From the NCBI GenBank assembly GCA_036009105.1, contig DASYMJ010000044.1, positions 1 to 13,807 on the forward strand: DNA of 13,807 bases. The letters are read 5' to 3'. Below the pieces are notes generated by a model. That model had not been told where the DNA came from, searched no databases, and saw only the letters and a program-made list of their open reading frames with translations. A program made the translations under genes and the position numbers. The stretch comes from JAFAVZ01 sp036009105. GTDB taxonomy: Bacteria; Acidobacteriota; Thermoanaerobaculia; Gp7-AA8. Below, one piece after another: positions 13,247-13,807 of the stretch. Each line of letters starts with the position of its first letter. Within the stretch, counting starts at the first letter, position 1.

Positions 13247-13807
13247 ACTTCCGCCCCACCACATCCAACACCGTCGGCGCGATCAACAGCGAGGCGGGAT
13301 CACCCTCGGCTGCGAGCCACGCGTCGCGGATCTCCGAGGCGAGCTGCTCATTGAACGGCGGCAGTTTCGCGTACTGGTCGAGCACGCCCAGGTAGTAGCC
13401 GGTCAGCCATTTCCAGACGTCGGAGCCGGGATGGCCGCTCTTGACGGAAGGCGTGATCTCCACTGTCTGCAATCCGACTTCCGAAAAGTAGCGCGGTAAT
13501 TCCGCCCCGATATTGGCGCGGGCGTCCTGTGTGGCGAAGAATGCGCGGTCGGCGGCTTTGAACGCGTCCCAGGCCGGCGGCAGCGGCACGAGGCAGAAGG
13601 TGTCGCGGTAATAGTCCTGGATGGCGATCACGCCGCCCGGCTTCAATGCGCCCATGAGCTTGTGCAAGTGCGCGGCGGGGTCGTGCAGAAAAAGAAAAAC
13701 CCAGCGGGCGAAGATCAGGTCGTATGTATCGGCGGGGAGCGTCACGTCCTGCAGCTGCTCGGTCCAGATGCGGCCGGCGCTGAAGCCGTCCTGCCTTGTG
13801 ACTCCTA
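13245..13807 (-). CDS. SAM-dependent class I methyltransferase (partial, 5' end outside window)
   Basis: The frame is open from the right edge to the TAG at 13245-13247, so the N-terminus with the SAM-binding glycine motif is missing. What is present fits the second half of a Rossmann-type methyltransferase: LPADTYDLIFARWVFLFLHD (motif II region), LHKLMGALKPGGVIAIQDYY (motif III region), then a substrate domain with WKWLTGYYLGVLDQYAKLPP. A GTG at 13745 could be read as a start, but the upstream codons (GFSAGRIWTEQLQDV) continue protein of the same type, so the gene is longer. The substrate is unknown. It ends inside repeat R5, followed by the MarR promoter, and appears to be a separate transcription unit. 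Confidence 0.88.
   Translation of the reverse strand, partial: GVTRQDGFSAGRIWTEQLQDVTLPADTYDLIFARWVFLFLHDPAAHLHKLMGALKPGGVIAIQDYYRDTFCLVPLPPAWDAFKAADRAFFATQDARANIGAELPRYFSEVGLQTVEITPSVKSGHPGSDVWKWLTGYYLGVLDQYAKLPPFNEQLASEIRDAWLAAEGDPASLLIAPTVLDVVGRK

Noticed and set aside
11233..13395. Plus-strand open frame of 720 codons opposite ClC, MarR and the methyltransferase end
   Set aside because: Composition is an antisense shadow (Asp, Gly, Glu, Arg, His runs), and it reads straight through repeat R5. The minus-strand genes explain the region.
13245..13745. Complete methyltransferase starting at GTG 13745
   Set aside because: Upstream in-frame codons to the window edge remain protein-like and the SAM-binding motif I is missing, so the gene is cut by the window edge.

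Overview
This is a GC-rich, gene-dense bacterial stretch of 13.8 kb. An OmpA-type peptidoglycan-binding domain and an N-terminal inner-membrane anchor point to a Gram-negative (diderm) cell. The mix of PAS-histidine kinase, PspA with an AAA ATPase, a CNBD-DUF1003 fusion, a DUF2378/V4R-like protein and heptamer-unit intergenic repeats looks like Acidobacteriota or a neighbouring soil/sediment phylum. That placement is an impression, not a proof. No rRNA, tRNA, CRISPR array, insertion sequence or phage gene was seen.

Layout: (1) 1-1299, minus strand: a PAS-PAS-HisKA sensor kinase that runs off the left edge. (2) 1300-1470: divergent promoter region. (3) 1471-9188, plus strand: seven genes in a row. 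They encode an unrecognised coiled-coil protein, a PspA/IM30-family protein, a membrane-anchored NMT1/TauA-like substrate-binding domain fused to an OmpA domain, a TauC/SsuC-like permease, its ABC ATPase, an unrecognised protein with a membrane hairpin plus coiled coil, and a large AAA ATPase with a dead N-terminal half and a Vps4/katanin-like pore loop. (4) 9289-9924, plus: a DUF2378/V4R-like small protein, convergent with the next block. (5) 9977-13160, minus: CNBD-DUF1003 membrane protein, ClC channel/antiporter with CBS pair, and MarR regulator; MarR and ClC overlap by 4 bp. (6) 13245-13807, minus: a SAM-dependent methyltransferase that runs off the right edge.

The seven-gene block is the most interesting part. 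PspA belongs to the ESCRT-III superfamily, and a Vps4-like AAA ATPase is the kind of partner that remodels such polymers. Here the two enclose a complete ABC importer whose binding protein is tethered both to the inner membrane and, probably, to peptidoglycan. I infer an envelope-stress or envelope-maintenance system in which the ABC part senses or moves something in the periplasm. The substrate is unknown.

Two regulatory patterns stand out. Five intergenic regions hold imperfect inverted repeats built from 7-bp units, each beginning within a few bases of a stop codon. Separately, several genes without a Shine-Dalgarno sequence have a TANNNT-type -10 box only 7-13 nt before the start codon, as in leaderless transcription, while genes inside operons mostly have ordinary Shine-Dalgarno sites. 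The MarR start moves to a GTG at 13160 on this basis.
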